From positions 744,001 to 808,000 of the forward strand of contig JACKMX010000002.1 of the NCBI GenBank assembly GCA_024235175.1: DNA of 64,000 nt, given 5' to 3'. Both the position numbers and the translations under genes were made by a program. Positions 49,785-57,985 of the stretch are shown piece after piece. The DNA comes from Chromatiaceae bacterium. GTDB taxonomy: Bacteria > Pseudomonadota > Gammaproteobacteria > Chromatiales > Chromatiaceae. The notes beneath the pieces are model-generated. The model did not search any database. It was given only the letters and a program-made list of their open reading frames with translations, and had not been told where the DNA came from. Each line of letters starts with the position of its first letter. Positions within the stretch are counted from its first letter, which is position 1.

Positions 49785-50777
49785 ATGCTTGATCATAAAT
49801 TCTCAATAGCGCCGATGCTGGATTGGACCGATAGATTCTGTCGATACTTTTTACGACTGATCTCCAGGCGGGCACTGCTCTACACGGAGATGGTCACTAC
49901 CGGCGCACTGTTGCACGGAGATAGGAATCACCTTTTGCAATTTGACCCGATCGAACATCCACTCGCACTGCAATTGGGTGGCAGCGATCCCGAACAACTC
50001 TCCCGCTCGGCAAGGTTGGGCGAGAAATGGGGCTACGATGAGATCAATCTTAATCTGGGCTGCCCTTCAGACCGGGTCCAATCAGGAAGCTTCGGCGCCT
50101 GCCTTATGTCTGAACCGGAACTGGTGGCTGATTGTATCAATGCGATGTATGAGAGCGTGGCGATTCCGGTCACGGTCAAACAGCGCATTGGCATCGACCA
50201 TCTCGACAGCTATCAACTGTTATGCGATTTCGTAGGAAAGCTTTCCCATGCCGGCTGCAGGACGTTTATTGTCCATGCACGGAAAGCCTGGCTGCAGGGT
50301 CTGAGCCCAAAGGAGAACCGGGAGATTCCACCGCTCAGTTACAACACTGTTTATCGGTTAAAACGGGATTTTCCCACTCTGGAAATCATCATCAACGGGG
50401 GCATCCGCTCTATAAACGAGTGTGAAACCCATCTGTCGCTCGTGGACGGTGTTATGATCGGCCGGGAAGCCTACCAAAACCCCTGGATGCTGTCGCAGGT
50501 TGACGCCAGGCTGTTTGGGGAGGAAACCCCGGCGCACACCCGTGAGCGGGTCATTGAAGGGCTGCTGCCTTTCGTGGAACGGGAACTGGCCGCTGGCGTA
50601 CCTTTGAACCGCATCACCCGGCATATTCTCGGCCTGTTCCATGGACAGCCCGGCGCCCGCGCATGGCGTCGATATCTGAGTAGCCAGAGTTACAAAACGG
50701 GCGCTGATGCAGGCGTTATCTTGAAAGCTTTGGACCAGACCGGCCGCGCAATCCCAGCAGACTTAAACTCGGTTTAA
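49785..50777 (+). CDS. dusA: tRNA-dihydrouridine(20/20a) synthase
   Basis: About 330 residues from the ATG at 49785, where homology begins (LDHKFSIAPMLDWTDRFCRYF); the frame is open upstream to 49563 but that part looks non-coding. This is an FMN TIM-barrel enzyme reducing U20/U20a in tRNA. Motifs are EMVTTGALLHGD (DusA-specific), NLNLGCPSDRVQSGSFGACLM, TVKQRIGID, FIVHARKAWLQGLSPKENR and INGGIRS. It is divergent from znuA. Confidence 0.93.
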   Translation: MLDHKFSIAPMLDWTDRFCRYFLRLISRRALLYTEMVTTGALLHGDRNHLLQFDPIEHPLALQLGGSDPEQLSRSARLGEKWGYDEINLNLGCPSDRVQSGSFGACLMSEPELVADCINAMYESVAIPVTVKQRIGIDHLDSYQLLCDFVGKLSHAGCRTFIVHARKAWLQGLSPKENREIPPLSYNTVYRLKRDFPTLEIIINGGIRSINECETHLSLVDGVMIGREAYQNPWMLSQVDARLFGEETPAHTRERVIEGLLPFVERELAAGVPLNRITRHILGLFHGQPGARAWRRYLSSQSYKTGADAGVILKALDQTGRAIPADLNSV

Positions 50778-50841
50778 TGGCCGGATTTTTTCAATAGATA
50801 ATATCTATATGACTTTTTGGTGATTTGCGTCATAATTGTTT

Positions 50842-50857
50842 TGTGACGCAGCTCACA
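50842..50857 (+). promoter_or_regulatory. CRP/Vfr-type binding site
   Basis: TGTGA-CGCAGC-TCACA is a perfect CRP core with T-rich flanks, centred about 51 bases before the first 34-residue peptide gene. It overlaps a second dyad TGCGTCA-N11-TGACGCA (50826-50850). Confidence 0.6.
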
Positions 50858-50900
50858 CTTTAGGAATTGGGGTATTTTCATTGCACAGGAATCAAATCGA

Positions 50901-51005
50901 ATGTCCACGCAATCCAGAAAAAAGCTGACTGAATATCTTGCGGTGGTAGCGCTTTTCATAGCCATAGCATCGTATATAGCGTTTTCTCCGTTATTTCCAG
51001 CATGA
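50901..51005 (+). CDS. 34-residue membrane peptide, copy A
   Basis: MSTQSRKKLTEYLAVVALF... ends in SPLFPA. A basic N-terminus is followed by one hydrophobic helix and a conserved SPLFP end. Its near-duplicate lies at 51163-51267; the shared pattern MST-x2-(K/R)KKLT-x-L...SPLFP is strong evidence that both are translated. The ribosome-binding site is weak. I do not recognise the family. It could be a small subunit of a membrane complex. Confidence 0.65.
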   Translation: MSTQSRKKLTEYLAVVALFIAIASYIAFSPLFPA

Positions 51006-51162
51006 AATAGAGCTTACAAATAGCTGTTTGTAGGGTAATTCTTACATTTTCAAAAGTTATCTGCTTATTTAAAAAACTTGCGGGTTAGTAGATAATTCTG
51101 GGCCCGTAGCCGGGGTGCAAACCCGGAAAATAATAAACAAAACTTTTTTAAGGAGTAGGAAA

Positions 51163-51267
51163 ATGTCAACGGAAACCAAGAAAAAGTTGACTCAGGTTCT
51201 TATCATTGCCGGCCTGTTTGCAGCCAATCTGGCTTATCTCTCCCTGTCTCCCCTGTTCCCTTCTTGA
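51163..51267 (+). CDS. 34-residue membrane peptide, copy B
   Basis: Paralogue of the gene at 50901 with the same length, basic start MSTETKKKLTQ, single membrane helix and SPLFPS end. An excellent AAGGAG lies seven bases upstream. A short hairpin (CCGGGGTGCAAACCCGG) precedes it at about 51111-51127. The tandem duplication with sequence divergence but a conserved frame argues for selection. Confidence 0.72.
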   Translation: MSTETKKKLTQVLIIAGLFAANLAYLSLSPLFPS

Positions 51268-51315
51268 ATTCAGACCACAATTTCCCCTGGGGGGGTAGTT
51301 GCGATGGCCACTCTG

Positions 51316-52893
51316 TCAGGAAACTGATTGACCGCGAAGCTGATTTTGGATCTGTATGATCAGACTTCTCTGTCCCTCAGATTCCTGATGTACTTGAACC
51401 GTGTATTGCCGCTCTTCTTCAGTCAAATGCTCATGCGACTCTATCTGTAGCTTTAACACCTCCTCATCGGCCTCCGATGAATCAGATCCCAATCGCTTCC
51501 TGTCAGTTACCCTTTTTCTAAGCTCCTGCATCGGAACCTGAAAATCCAGGATAAGAAAAGGAAGACATTGCCGGAAAGCAAGCTCTGTAAACAGTCTGCG
51601 CTGGCTGCGTTTTAAAAAAGCGGCATCCACGATAACCGAATATTCCGCCCGTAACAGTGATTCCGCCAGCGATCGCAGATAATCGTAGGTTTTCTCACTG
51701 AAGCCGGCGGTATAGATCCCCCCCATTGGAGGAGATCCACTGCCAGCCAGCGCACCGAGTCCTGCCAGACGCTTGCGTTCCACGTCGGATCGTACTCTTA
51801 TCAGCGACATACGCTTCAACAGCTCGTTACTGACGGTAGTTTTCCCCGATCCTGAGAAACCATGCGTGATCAACAGCGAAGGGCGTACGGATCGCGTGTA
51901 CTGCTGCGCTTTATCCAGGTAAGTTGTAAGCTCCTTCTGCAGAACCATTTTCTCATCTTCAGTGAGATCAGACTGATGCAGGCGAATCGCAAGCACCTTT
52001 GCCCGAACCATTGCCCGGTAGAGCTGGTAGAATCGGAGCAGATCCAAACCTTGATAGTCACCGCTGATTTCGAGGTATGAATTCAGCACCTGCCTGGCAA
52101 TCGGGAAAAGACCCTTTTCTTCAATATCCATAAGCAGAAATGCCAGTTCGCTTATGGTGTCGATCCAACGCAATCCGGGGTTGAACTCTATACCGTCGAA
52201 CAGGATCAGCCGTTCGCCCTCGAGTACGATATTGCCAAGGTGCAAATCCCCATGACATTCACGAATGTATCCCTGCTTCCGACGCTCGCCAAGCCGTTGC
52301 TCCAGCCGTCTGAACTCCTCCCGGGTCCAATCTTGTAAAATGGAGATCTGCTCATCGTATTCGGCGGTTAGAGACCGGATCTGGTCAAAATTCTGCTGCA
52401 TCGGTAACAAAACCTGATCAGGCGTACCGTACGGCGGCAGAGTCGCTTTCGAGCCGATTGAAGCGTGGAATGAAGCTATCTGCCGCGCCAATTTATCTGC
52501 CAGCGCCACCGATAAACGCTGAGGATGTTCAGACAGGAGTGTGCCCTCCTTAAAACGGCGCATTTTTACGGCGTGATCTATTACCGGTCCACCAGCCGCA
52601 ATTCTGGGCTGATCCAGTGTGCCGGTAATGTCGGCAACACCCAAATAAATATTCTCAGACAAACGGCTGTTCAGCCGAACCTCTTCTTCACAACAGAATC
52701 GACGCCTTTCCGGTGTGGAGAAATCGAGGAACCCGAGATCGAGAGGCTTCTTTAATTTGTATGCATACGAACCAGCCAGGATTACCGAAGAGATATGAGT
52801 CTCAATCAGTTCAACCTGGCCTGAAGCAGACTGTGCTGACAGCCACTCCATTAAATTGGAGACCAACCGGTGGTGTTCCTGGATGGGTGACAT
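51316..52893 (-). CDS. Aminoglycoside-phosphotransferase-like / P-loop ATPase fusion protein
   Basis: A 525-residue two-domain protein of the COG2187-plus-COG0645 type. The N-terminal ~330 residues have a phosphotransferase fold with CHGDLHLGNIVLEGERLILFDGIEF (catalytic Asp and metal site). The C-terminal ~190 residues form a nucleoside-kinase-like P-loop domain with LLITHGFSGSGKTTVSNELL. The family is widespread in proteobacteria with unproven substrate. There is no sign that it confers drug resistance. Confidence 0.88.
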   Translation of the reverse strand: MSPIQEHHRLVSNLMEWLSAQSASGQVELIETHISSVILAGSYAYKLKKPLDLGFLDFSTPERRRFCCEEEVRLNSRLSENIYLGVADITGTLDQPRIAAGGPVIDHAVKMRRFKEGTLLSEHPQRLSVALADKLARQIASFHASIGSKATLPPYGTPDQVLLPMQQNFDQIRSLTAEYDEQISILQDWTREEFRRLEQRLGERRKQGYIRECHGDLHLGNIVLEGERLILFDGIEFNPGLRWIDTISELAFLLMDIEEKGLFPIARQVLNSYLEISGDYQGLDLLRFYQLYRAMVRAKVLAIRLHQSDLTEDEKMVLQKELTTYLDKAQQYTRSVRPSLLITHGFSGSGKTTVSNELLKRMSLIRVRSDVERKRLAGLGALAGSGSPPMGGIYTAGFSEKTYDYLRSLAESLLRAEYSVIVDAAFLKRSQRRLFTELAFRQCLPFLILDFQVPMQELRKRVTDRKRLGSDSSEADEEVLKLQIESHEHLTEEERQYTVQVHQESEGQRSLIIQIQNQLRGQSVS

Positions 52894-53237
52894 TGCCTGC
52901 TTCCCGTCTGTTTATAATCTTAAGATTACCCGAGCAGCACGCAAACCGGTATTGATTGGTGACAGATTAACCGTAAATACACCGTTGCTTCAGCGCCCAT
53001 GGGAAGTCCTGTTTTGCGTGAATGCCTGAGGCTTCCGCCAGCCATCAGCAGCAGAAATCGACGCTTTAACTCACACCGCCGGACGCCGGATTATTTACTT
53101 CAAATTGATGTTTCGAAAGGAAATCCCTGACTGAACAGATGGTTGAAATAAAATTAGAATATGCTAATATTTTCACATCCTGGAGGCGCCGTCCTGATTG
53201 CCACAGGGCGTAAAATTAATCCCAATGAGGTAAAACT
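52894..53237. promoter_or_regulatory. Region before the DUF2892 gene
   Basis: The 344 bases contain no gene. The near-palindrome ATTAGAATATGCTAAT (53153-53168) is a candidate operator for an ArsR-type (BigR/SqrR-like) repressor, which often control DUF2892 genes; that link is from general knowledge. The GAGG ribosome-binding site is ten bases before the DUF2892 ATG. Confidence 0.4.
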
Positions 53238-53453
53238 ATGTCTGTCGAACGTATCGTGCTGGCTTTTGCCGGATTGATGATTCTGCTTAGCCTTGGTCTG
53301 GGTGTTGCTGGCAGTCCAATTTTCCATCACACCAACTGGATCTGGTTCACCGCTTTTATTGGTGTCAACCTTTTGCAGTCCGCTTTCACCGGGTTCTGTC
53401 CGCTGGCCGTTATCCTGAAAAAAATGGGCAGCAAAACCGGCACCGCATTCTGA
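53238..53453 (+). CDS. DUF2892 (YgaP-type) membrane protein
   Basis: A 71-residue inner-membrane protein with two helices (IVLAFAGLMILLSLGLGVAG and WFTAFIGVNLLQSAFTGFCPLAVIL). The conserved NLLQSAFTGFCPL places it in the DUF2892 family, also found as the C-terminus of the rhodanese YgaP. Such proteins are associated with sulfide/persulfide handling, which would fit a sulfur oxidiser. Confidence 0.85.
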   Translation: MSVERIVLAFAGLMILLSLGLGVAGSPIFHHTNWIWFTAFIGVNLLQSAFTGFCPLAVILKKMGSKTGTAF

Positions 53454-53748
53454 AAAGAGACGCTTAAAGGCGTGTAAGGAGAGATAAGGAGGGTGTCGTA
53501 GAAGGTTTTATACCTTCTCCCTTCGAGGGAGAAGGCTACGACTCCATGGATGGAGGAGGTAGAGCGAAGCAGGATGCCAGAGCCGAGGATGAGGGTGATT
53601 AGAATCAAGGCCTTATCTCTTTATACCCTCACCCCAACCCTCGGTAACCGCTCCATGCGTTACTCTACCTCCTGCATCCTTGCAGTCGTCTCCCTCGTGA
53701 GGGAGAGGGCTTTTGCGACACTCTCATAAGAGTGCAAGGAGGCACCTC
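53454..53748. repeat. Compound hairpin repeats between DUF2892 and rimO
   Basis: A block bounded by GTGTCGTAGAAGG (from 53493) and CTTTTGCGACAC (to about 53722) contains the hairpins CCTTCTCCC-TTCGA-GGGAGAAGG (53513-53535) and CTCCCTC-GTGAGGGAG (about 53690-53707). It is the same family as 43868-43935. No gene is present. Confidence 0.7.
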
Positions 53749-55098
53749 TTATGACTCATCCACTTCAAGCGGCTGCGCAAACAGATCGTGCTCATCCGCT
53801 GCCGTGACCCGTACACGTATGAAGTCGCCCGGATCCAGATCCCAGGCACCCTCCACGATCACACACCCATCTATTTCCGGGGCATCGGCGGCGCTGCGTG
53901 CAATCACCCGATTCTCCTCCACTGCATCGACCATTACCAGAATATCGCGGCCCACCTTTGCTGCAAGACGCCGGCGGCTTATCTCTGCCTGTAGTGACAT
54001 AAATCGCTCCAACCGCTCCTGCTTGACCGTCTCCGCAACCTGATCCGGAAGTGAATTGGCCGCAGCACCATCAATCGGGGAGTAACAAAAACAGCCGACC
54101 CGGTCCAGATCTGCTGCGCGCAGAAAATCGAGCAACAGCTCGAAGTCGGTCTCGCTCTCTCCCGGGAAGCCGACAATAAAAGTGCTGCGCAGTGTCAGCT
54201 CCGGGCAGATCTTTCGCCATCGGGCAATCCGTTCCAGTACTTTCTCTGTTGCAGCGGGTCGGCGCATGCTGCGCAGAACAGATTCACTGCCGTGCTGAAG
54301 CGGCATGTCCAGATAAGGAAGTATTCTTTCACCGGCCATCAGCGGAATCAGCTCGTCGACGCTGGGATAGGGATAGACGTAGTGCAGCCTGACCCAGATA
54401 CCCAACGAACCCAAGGCATCTGCAAGTTCGGGCAAGCGGCTCTTTAACAGACCGCTGCCCCAGAACTCTTTCCGGTAATTCAGATCCAGACCATAAGCCG
54501 AGGTATCCTGCGAGACGACCAGCAGCTCCTTGACCCCTGCAGCAGCCAGGGTTTCAGCCTCGCGCATCACCTCGCCGACCGGCCGGCTGACGAGTTCACC
54601 GCGAAGGCTGGGAATAATGCAAAACGTGCAGCTGTGATTGCAGCCTTCGGAAATCTTCAAATAAGCATAATGCCTAGGTGTCAGCTTGATACCCTGTGGC
54701 GGAACCAGGCTGGTGAACGGATCATGCAGCGGCGGGGCAAACCGGTGAACTGCCGACATCACCGCCTCATATTCATGCGGGCCGGTTATCGCAAGAACCG
54801 CAGGGTGCAATCTGCGAATCTCCTTCTCGCGTACACCCAAACAACCGGTGACAATGACTTTTCCGTTCTCCTCAAGAGCTTCGCCGATCGCCTGCAACGA
54901 CTCCTCGACGGCGGAATCAATAAAACCACAGGTGTTGACCACAACCAGGTCTGCCGCTTCATAGCTTGCGGCTATCCGGTAGCCTTCCGCCCTTAACTGG
55001 GTCAGGATCCGCTCAGAGTCCACCAGGTTTTTCGGGCAACCCAGGCTGACGAAGCCAACAGTCGCTGACTGCAAGGCCCTCCCCTCTGAACTGTTCAC
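53749..55098 (-). CDS. rimO: Ribosomal protein S12 methylthiotransferase
   Basis: A 449-residue radical-SAM methylthiotransferase that modifies Asp88 of ribosomal protein S12. The N-terminal UPF0004 domain has GFVSLGCPKNLVDSERIL and VNTCGFIDSAVEES. The radical-SAM core has EGCNHSCTFCIIPSLRG (CxxxCxxC), and a C-terminal TRAM domain follows. Its start overlaps the stop of the upstream 114-residue gene by four bases. Confidence 0.96.
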   Translation of the reverse strand: MNSSEGRALQSATVGFVSLGCPKNLVDSERILTQLRAEGYRIAASYEAADLVVVNTCGFIDSAVEESLQAIGEALEENGKVIVTGCLGVREKEIRRLHPAVLAITGPHEYEAVMSAVHRFAPPLHDPFTSLVPPQGIKLTPRHYAYLKISEGCNHSCTFCIIPSLRGELVSRPVGEVMREAETLAAAGVKELLVVSQDTSAYGLDLNYRKEFWGSGLLKSRLPELADALGSLGIWVRLHYVYPYPSVDELIPLMAGERILPYLDMPLQHGSESVLRSMRRPAATEKVLERIARWRKICPELTLRSTFIVGFPGESETDFELLLDFLRAADLDRVGCFCYSPIDGAAANSLPDQVAETVKQERLERFMSLQAEISRRRLAAKVGRDILVMVDAVEENRVIARSAADAPEIDGCVIVEGAWDLDPGDFIRVRVTAADEHDLFAQPLEVDES

Positions 55099-55439
55099 GG
55101 ATTCTCGCGAGCAAGCAGATCAGATACGGCAACCGCCTGCTCATCCTGACGGATCTGCACTGTCATCGTCTCTTCCAATACCAGATCGCCTGACTCTATA
55201 TGCGGCAACAACTGCTCCGCAATCTGCTGCACAATCAGCATCCCTGCCCGGTTGCGTTCGTCGGTGCCTTCAGGCGCAGTGATATTTTCATTCAACACTT
55301 CGAGGTAAGCTCTGAAGCGGCCTACCCGCCCGGACCGGTCAAGTGCTTGAAATTCCGACTGAAATCCAATCACGAGGATCTTGCCCTGCCCATCCTCCGG
55401 CTCTGCGATAGCGATTTTCAAGGGACCTTCGATCAACAT
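55095..55439 (-). CDS. Conserved-looking hypothetical protein upstream of rimO
   Basis: A 114-residue acidic cytoplasmic protein with no signal, membrane segment or motif I recognise. Notable stretches are EPEDGQGKILVIGFQSEFQAL and QQIAEQLLPHIESGDL, suggesting a small alpha/beta domain. The ATGA overlap with rimO indicates co-translation, so a link to ribosome or RNA modification is possible but unsupported by sequence. Confidence 0.7.
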   Translation of the reverse strand: MLIEGPLKIAIAEPEDGQGKILVIGFQSEFQALDRSGRVGRFRAYLEVLNENITAPEGTDERNRAGMLIVQQIAEQLLPHIESGDLVLEETMTVQIRQDEQAVAVSDLLARENP

Positions 55440-55654
55440 TCCAAATCCTCGCGCTGTTAAGAGTTATAAACAGTTGGCTGCTCAGAGTACCGAATTCATG
55501 CGTATCCGGAAACACCCGGATATTGAGGTATTCCAAACCCACCAAGCGCAGCATCACCATTCAGATATCCCGAAGAAAAATCAATGATTTTATTATTTAG
55601 AAATAGATAATATAGTTAACGTTACAGAATAATGAATCTTTCCGGGGGATGAAC

Positions 55655-55795
55655 ATGAAAAACTGTAAACTTTGTCGTTACAGCGAGCTATGCAACTCAC
55701 TTCCCGGTATCTGCATACTGGTGCAATATCTGGCTGTCGCGCTTTTGATCGGAATGCTTGGCTATCTTTTCATCAGCCAGGAATTTCTGCACTGA
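55655..55795 (+). CDS. 46-residue Cys-rich single-span membrane protein
   Basis: A small protein from the ATG at 55655 (in-frame ATG at 55649 is possible; GGGGG upstream). The N-terminal cysteine cluster CKLCRYSELC-x6-C (Cys 4, 7, 13, 20) precedes one membrane helix (LVQYLAVALLIGMLGYLFI). Four spaced cysteines could bind a metal or Fe-S cluster at the cytoplasmic face. I do not recognise the family. It lies alone before the cobalamin adenosyltransferase gene. Confidence 0.6.
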   Translation: MKNCKLCRYSELCNSLPGICILVQYLAVALLIGMLGYLFISQEFLH

Positions 55796-55874
55796 GTGGT
55801 ACGGTCCATCTGATCGACGCTCCCCATCCTACAAACTGCTATACTCCCGTTTTTTGAAGCGCCGCGGGAAAACT

Positions 55875-56426
55875 ATGGGTTACCGTCTTTCGAAAATTTA
55901 TACGCGCACAGGCGACAAGGGCACTACCGGACTTGGTGACGGTCGGCGGGTGGACAAAGACAGTGCCAGAATCGAGGCAATAGGCACCGTAGACGAGCTC
56001 AACAGTCTGATCGGCGTACTGATTGCCCAGCCAACTCCTCCGTTGGTCAGTGAAATCCTGACCGGTATCCAGCACCGGCTGTTTGATCTGGGCGGCGAAC
56101 TCTCCATACCATCGATGCAGGTGATCAAAGACGACGCCGTCGAGCAGCTGGAAGCGCACCTTGATCGGCTCAATGGTGATTTACCGCCTTTGCGGGAGTT
56201 TATCCTGCCCGGTGGAAATCTGCCGGCCGCCCATTGCCATCACGCCCGCACCGTATGCCGTCGGGCTGAACGCAGACTGACCCATCTGTCACGGATGGAG
56301 GGAGAGGAGGTCAGCGCAAATGCGCTCAAATATCTGAATCGATTATCCGACCTGCTGTTCGTTATTGGCCGGGTGCTTGCCAGGGAGAATGGCGGCAATG
56401 AAGTGTTCTGGCACAAGGGAGGTTAA
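55875..56426 (+). CDS. Cob(I)yrinic acid a,c-diamide adenosyltransferase (PduO type)
   Basis: About 183 residues from the ATG at 55875, where homology begins (an upstream ATG at 55758 is not supported). It transfers adenosine from ATP to cob(I)alamin. The ATP-binding N-terminus is TRTGDKGTTGLGDGRRVDKDSARIEAIGTVDELNS. The trimer-interface motif is FILPGGNLPAAHCHHARTVCRRAERR. It is followed closely by slpA. Confidence 0.94.
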   Translation: MGYRLSKIYTRTGDKGTTGLGDGRRVDKDSARIEAIGTVDELNSLIGVLIAQPTPPLVSEILTGIQHRLFDLGGELSIPSMQVIKDDAVEQLEAHLDRLNGDLPPLREFILPGGNLPAAHCHHARTVCRRAERRLTHLSRMEGEEVSANALKYLNRLSDLLFVIGRVLARENGGNEVFWHKGG

Positions 56427-56431
56427 CCAAA

Positions 56432-56884
56432 TTGCCGGACAATCAGCAAACAATTCGGGCAGGAAGCCGGGTGCTTATGCATTTTTCACTGGCACTGCCC
56501 GATGGTACCGAAGCGGCATCGACATTCGGCGGTGAACCGGAACTGGTAGTGGTGGGGGATGGCAGCCTTACCGAAGGACTGGAACTGGCGATCATTGGGC
56601 TGAAAAAGGGTGACAGGCAGACGCTGGAACTGACGCCGGAGCAGGCTTTCGGTGCCTGGGATGAAGATAAACTGCAGTGGATGTCGCGCAAGGAGTTCTC
56701 CTCAGATCTGGCGCTCGAACCCGGCCTTGCTATCGCTTTCACGACCCCGTCCGGGGATGAAGTGCCGGGCACGATAACCGAAGTCGGTGCAGAGCGGGTC
56801 AATGTCGATTTCAATCACCCTCTGGCCGGGGTGGATATCGTCTTCTCGGTGGAGATTATCGAAGTTGAGGAACCGGCATCCTGA
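56432..56884 (+). CDS. slpA: FKBP-type peptidyl-prolyl isomerase SlpA
   Basis: A 150-residue SlyD/SlpA-type PPIase starting at TTG with GGGAGG upstream. An FKBP half (VLMHFSLALPDGTEAASTF) and an inserted IF chaperone domain are present. The family segments are GLELAIIGLKKGDRQTLELTPEQAFG and VNVDFNHPLAG. It lacks the His-rich SlyD tail. As in E. coli it sits directly upstream of ispH. Confidence 0.94.
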   Translation: MPDNQQTIRAGSRVLMHFSLALPDGTEAASTFGGEPELVVVGDGSLTEGLELAIIGLKKGDRQTLELTPEQAFGAWDEDKLQWMSRKEFSSDLALEPGLAIAFTTPSGDEVPGTITEVGAERVNVDFNHPLAGVDIVFSVEIIEVEEPAS

Positions 56885-56901
56885 GCCGGCATCATCACAT
56901 C

Positions 56902-57846
56902 ATGGATATTCAACTTGCCAACCCCCGTGGATTTTGTGCCGGCGTCGACCGCGCCATCGAAATCGTCGAGCGCGCACTGGAGATATTTGGCGCACCGATC
57001 TACGTTCGCCACGAAGTGGTGCACAACCGTTTTGTGGTGGAGGGCCTGCGTAAGCGCGGTGCCATTTTCGTGGATGAGCTCGACCAGATACCGGATGGGA
57101 ATACCGTCATTTTCAGCGCCCACGGTGTGTCCCGGAAGGTAAGATCCGAGGCCGAATCACGCGACCTGCGCATCTTTGACGCCACCTGCCCGCTGGTGAC
57201 GAAGGTTCATCTGGAGGTTGCCCGCCACTGTCGCAACGGACATGACGTCATTCTCATCGGTCACCGCGGGCATCCCGAGGTGGAGGGGACCATGGGCCAG
57301 TACAGAGCCAACGAGAAAGGGGGCCAGATTTATCTCGTGGTCAATATCGACAGTGTCGATGAGATCGAGATCGACGGTAGCCGAGGGCTCGCGTATGTCT
57401 CGCAGACAACGCTCTCCATGGACGATACCGAACAGATCGTTAACGCACTCAAACGTCGTTTTCCAGACATCGAGGGCCCAAAAAAGAACGACATCTGTTA
57501 CGCCACCCAGAACCGCCAGGATGCGGTAAAAGAGCTGGCGTCAAATTGCGATCTGGTGCTGGTTGTCGGTTCGCCCAACAGTTCCAACTCGAATCGGCTG
57601 AAGGAGATTGCAACCAACCTGGGCACACCGGCCTATCTGATTGACGGCGCAGAGGACATTGATCCGGAGTGGATCAAGCACACCAGCCGGGTTGGTGTCA
57701 CCGCAGGCGCTTCGGCCCCTGAAGTTCTGGTTGAAGAGGTGATCGCGGCACTCAGGCGCTGGGGAGCGGGCAGCGTTACCTCGCTGCCTGGAAGAGAGGA
57801 GAATGTGATCTTCTCCCTTCCCCTGGAGCTTCGCCGGAATCGCTAG
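56902..57846 (+). CDS. ispH: 4-hydroxy-3-methylbut-2-enyl diphosphate reductase
   Basis: A 314-residue [4Fe-4S] enzyme making IPP and DMAPP in the last MEP-pathway step. Cluster cysteines lie in ANPRGFCAGVDRAI, DATCPLVTKVH and in the C-terminal region before CDLVLVVGSPNSSNSNRL. The catalytic Glu motif is GHRGHPEVEGTMGQ. It begins 18 bases after slpA. Confidence 0.96.
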   Translation: MDIQLANPRGFCAGVDRAIEIVERALEIFGAPIYVRHEVVHNRFVVEGLRKRGAIFVDELDQIPDGNTVIFSAHGVSRKVRSEAESRDLRIFDATCPLVTKVHLEVARHCRNGHDVILIGHRGHPEVEGTMGQYRANEKGGQIYLVVNIDSVDEIEIDGSRGLAYVSQTTLSMDDTEQIVNALKRRFPDIEGPKKNDICYATQNRQDAVKELASNCDLVLVVGSPNSSNSNRLKEIATNLGTPAYLIDGAEDIDPEWIKHTSRVGVTAGASAPEVLVEEVIAALRRWGAGSVTSLPGREENVIFSLPLELRRNR

Positions 57847-57866
57847 CCCGCTTACGGCTGCACTCC

Positions 57867-57952
57867 GTAGCCCGGATACAACAAAGTGGAATCCGGGATT
57901 GTTGCGATTGGCACTGGGTTTTCCCGGATTACGCTTTGCTTCATCCGGGCTA
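57867..57952. repeat. Two REP-like hairpins after ispH
   Basis: GTAGCCCGGAT ... ATCCGGGA (57867-57898) and TCCCGGATTA ... CATCCGGGCTAC (57921-57952) belong to the same family as 130-164. They fill the gap between the convergent ispH and pilE genes and may terminate both. Confidence 0.75.
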
Positions 57953-57985
57953 CTCGCTTCCACTCGCCGCAACCGGCGATTTTCG

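Noticed and set aside
51041..51162. Possible riboswitch in the spacer before the second 34-residue peptide (GGGCCCGTAGCCGGGGTGCAAACCCGG)
   Set aside because: Only one short hairpin is evident; no known riboswitch core could be matched by eye.
51316..52893. Aminoglycoside resistance gene
   Set aside because: The phosphotransferase-like half belongs to a broad housekeeping family fused to a P-loop kinase domain; specific resistance motifs were not seen.
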